Positions 62,998-64,000 of a stretch of 64,000 nt of DNA are shown one piece after another; within the stretch, counting starts at the first letter, position 1; each line of letters starts with the position of its first letter. Location: positions 101,644,778-101,708,777 of the forward strand of contig OY992536.1 of NCBI GenBank assembly GCA_963921195.1. The letters run 5' to 3'. The DNA is from Pegoplata infirma (lineage: Eukaryota; Arthropoda; Insecta; Diptera; Anthomyiidae). Under the pieces are notes generated by a model that was given only the letters and a program-made list of their open reading frames with translations, was not told the DNA's origin and did no database searches. The translations under genes were made by a program, and so were the position numbers.

Positions 62998-63870
62998 CGT
63001 CTAGAATAAGTCAAAGAAATGTATTAAATCAACTTCTGAGCTACATAATGTTTACACATGTCTTAAGTAAAATTTGATGGCGGTTCTTTTTTTAAAATAC
63101 ATTAACCCTCTATCTTCCATTTTTAGGGGTCATTTTGTCCTTTTTTTTACATATCCTCGTAGAACAACACTAAAACGTGCGTTTAAATAGTTAATATGTT
63201 CTACAAAAATGTTAAGCATCAAATTTTACTAGGGGTTGTCAAATGCCAAAAGATCGTGCGATATAATCAAAATGCTTAAAAAAGTAAAATTGTTAAATAT
63301 ATTGCTAAATAGCGTTTACCAAATTAGATGGAAATAAGTCGAAAAATGTACTAAAAAACTACTGAGATAAAAAATATTTATACTTCTTTACAGTGAAATT
63401 TAATGGTGGTTCTTTTGTTAGAACATATTAACCCTCTATCATCCATTTTAATGGGTCATTTTAGTTCTTATTTCAAATATTCTTATAAAATTCAATAAAA
63501 CGAGCGTTTAAAGGTTAAAGCGTAATACTAAATTCCTTTTTTAATGTTTCTTATAATTTATAATTTTTCAGTAGAATACACTGTGCAACAAATTTGGGGT
63601 CACTTTCACGGAGTGTATCTTATATTGAACAAAACAAAAAATGAAAGTATGCCATTTGTAAACCAAAACCCATGAATTGTTTTGAAGTCTTGAAAATAAG
63701 GCGATTGGAATGATTAGAAAGATCTACTAAATGTTTGTAGAACATTTTAACACTTTAAACACGTTTAAGTGGTTTTCATTAGAATATTTTAAAAATGGAC
63801 TGAAATGACTCCTGACAATGGGAGATAGAGGGTTAATATGTTCTAAGAAAAAAGAAACATCGAATTTTAC
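62998..63870. repeat. 330-bp direct repeat plus inverted copy
   Basis: GGTGGTTCTTTTGTTAGAAC-like and TATTAACCCTCTATCWTCCAT blocks occur at about 63080-63120 and 63410-63450 in the same orientation, 330 bp apart, with flanking matches (AAGTCRAAAAATGTA, ACGWGCGTTTAAA). An inverted relative (GGGAGATAGAGGGTTAATATG) is at about 63820. Probably the edge of a larger foldback-like element reaching past the window. Confidence 0.65.
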
Positions 63871-64000
63871 TGAATACATCTATTAACAGTAAGCTTAGAA
63901 GTACATTTGTTACATTATTTTAAATTATTTCACACGATTTTGGTGAAATACAATTTAACAATTTAAAAAAAAAAATTTTACTTTTTAAGCATTTTGCTTT

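Noticed and set aside
1..64000. tRNA, rRNA, riboswitch or bacterial-type promoter signals
   Set aside because: No cloverleaf, rRNA segment or such signal was recognised by eye; a covariance-model scan would be needed to exclude a tRNA formally.

Overview
The window looks like repeat-dense, gene-poor DNA of a higher (probably calyptrate) fly. Grounds: very high A+T, many copies of a short element with internal TA-rich and GTCC/GTCT-rich microsatellite cores (the mini-me/DINE-1, Helitron-related design known from Diptera), decayed non-LTR retrotransposons of the RNase-H-bearing I/LOA type and of the Jockey type, hAT, Tc1/mariner and Harbinger-like elements, and simple-sequence arrays. I found no intact cellular gene, no rRNA or convincing tRNA, and no prokaryotic features. 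Every coding stretch I recognise is a transposable-element relic with frameshifts, stops or truncations. Species, chromosome and heterochromatic status cannot be read from the sequence.

Layout. 1-5000: palindromic elements and mini-me copies. 5000-14935: an AGTACT/poly-A/T array split by a large nest of elements. Nine of these share inverted termini CCCKAGTAAAAA (K = G or T) and each is flanked by a 2-bp direct duplication. They lie inside one another up to five deep (M > V1 > V2 > W > U1 > X2) and carry two hAT-type, one Harbinger-like and one mini-me insertion. Near-identical sibling copies supply the uninserted sequence for six of the insertions, so much of the order can be read directly. 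14936-18400: a palindromic MITE, then a mini-me split by two nested TA-duplicating elements. 19000-23305: a mini-me, a 2-kb foldback element with internal subrepeats, a TA element and a hAT element. 24371-25782: a 35-bp tandem array whose unit is made of two palindromes. 26590-28976: a head-to-head pair of Tc1 transposase halves and another inverted-repeat element.

30575-62000 is a retrotransposon graveyard. LINE family A (endonuclease, RT, RNase H, cysteine/histidine tail) has a near-complete plus-strand copy at 34622-39506, split by a hAT element between endonuclease and RT, plus several 5'-truncated copies on both strands. LINE family B (54845-57470, 59034-60586, 47815-48306) is a second RNase-H LINE. 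LINE family C (45222-47215) and Jockey-like remnants (32430-34345, 41000-42530) make up much of the rest. Families A and B both end in short (CCTAA)n tails, the arthropod telomere-repeat motif. One B copy lies inside a mini-me flanked by a 12-bp target duplication. Stretches between the elements (about 18400-18960, 28977-30560, 39985-41000, 44230-45220, 48307-48906, 52030-52800, 57470-58260) look like ordinary non-coding DNA with (CAA)n, (GAT)n and poly-A/T microsatellites.

The most interesting system is the CCCKAGTAAAAA family: short, ORF-less, AT-word-rich elements with 2-bp duplications of nine events covering eight different dinucleotides and a striking habit of lying inside their own relatives. 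I cannot match it to a named superfamily from memory. EnSpm/CACTA-type elements are the nearest by duplication length, but the termini do not start CAC.
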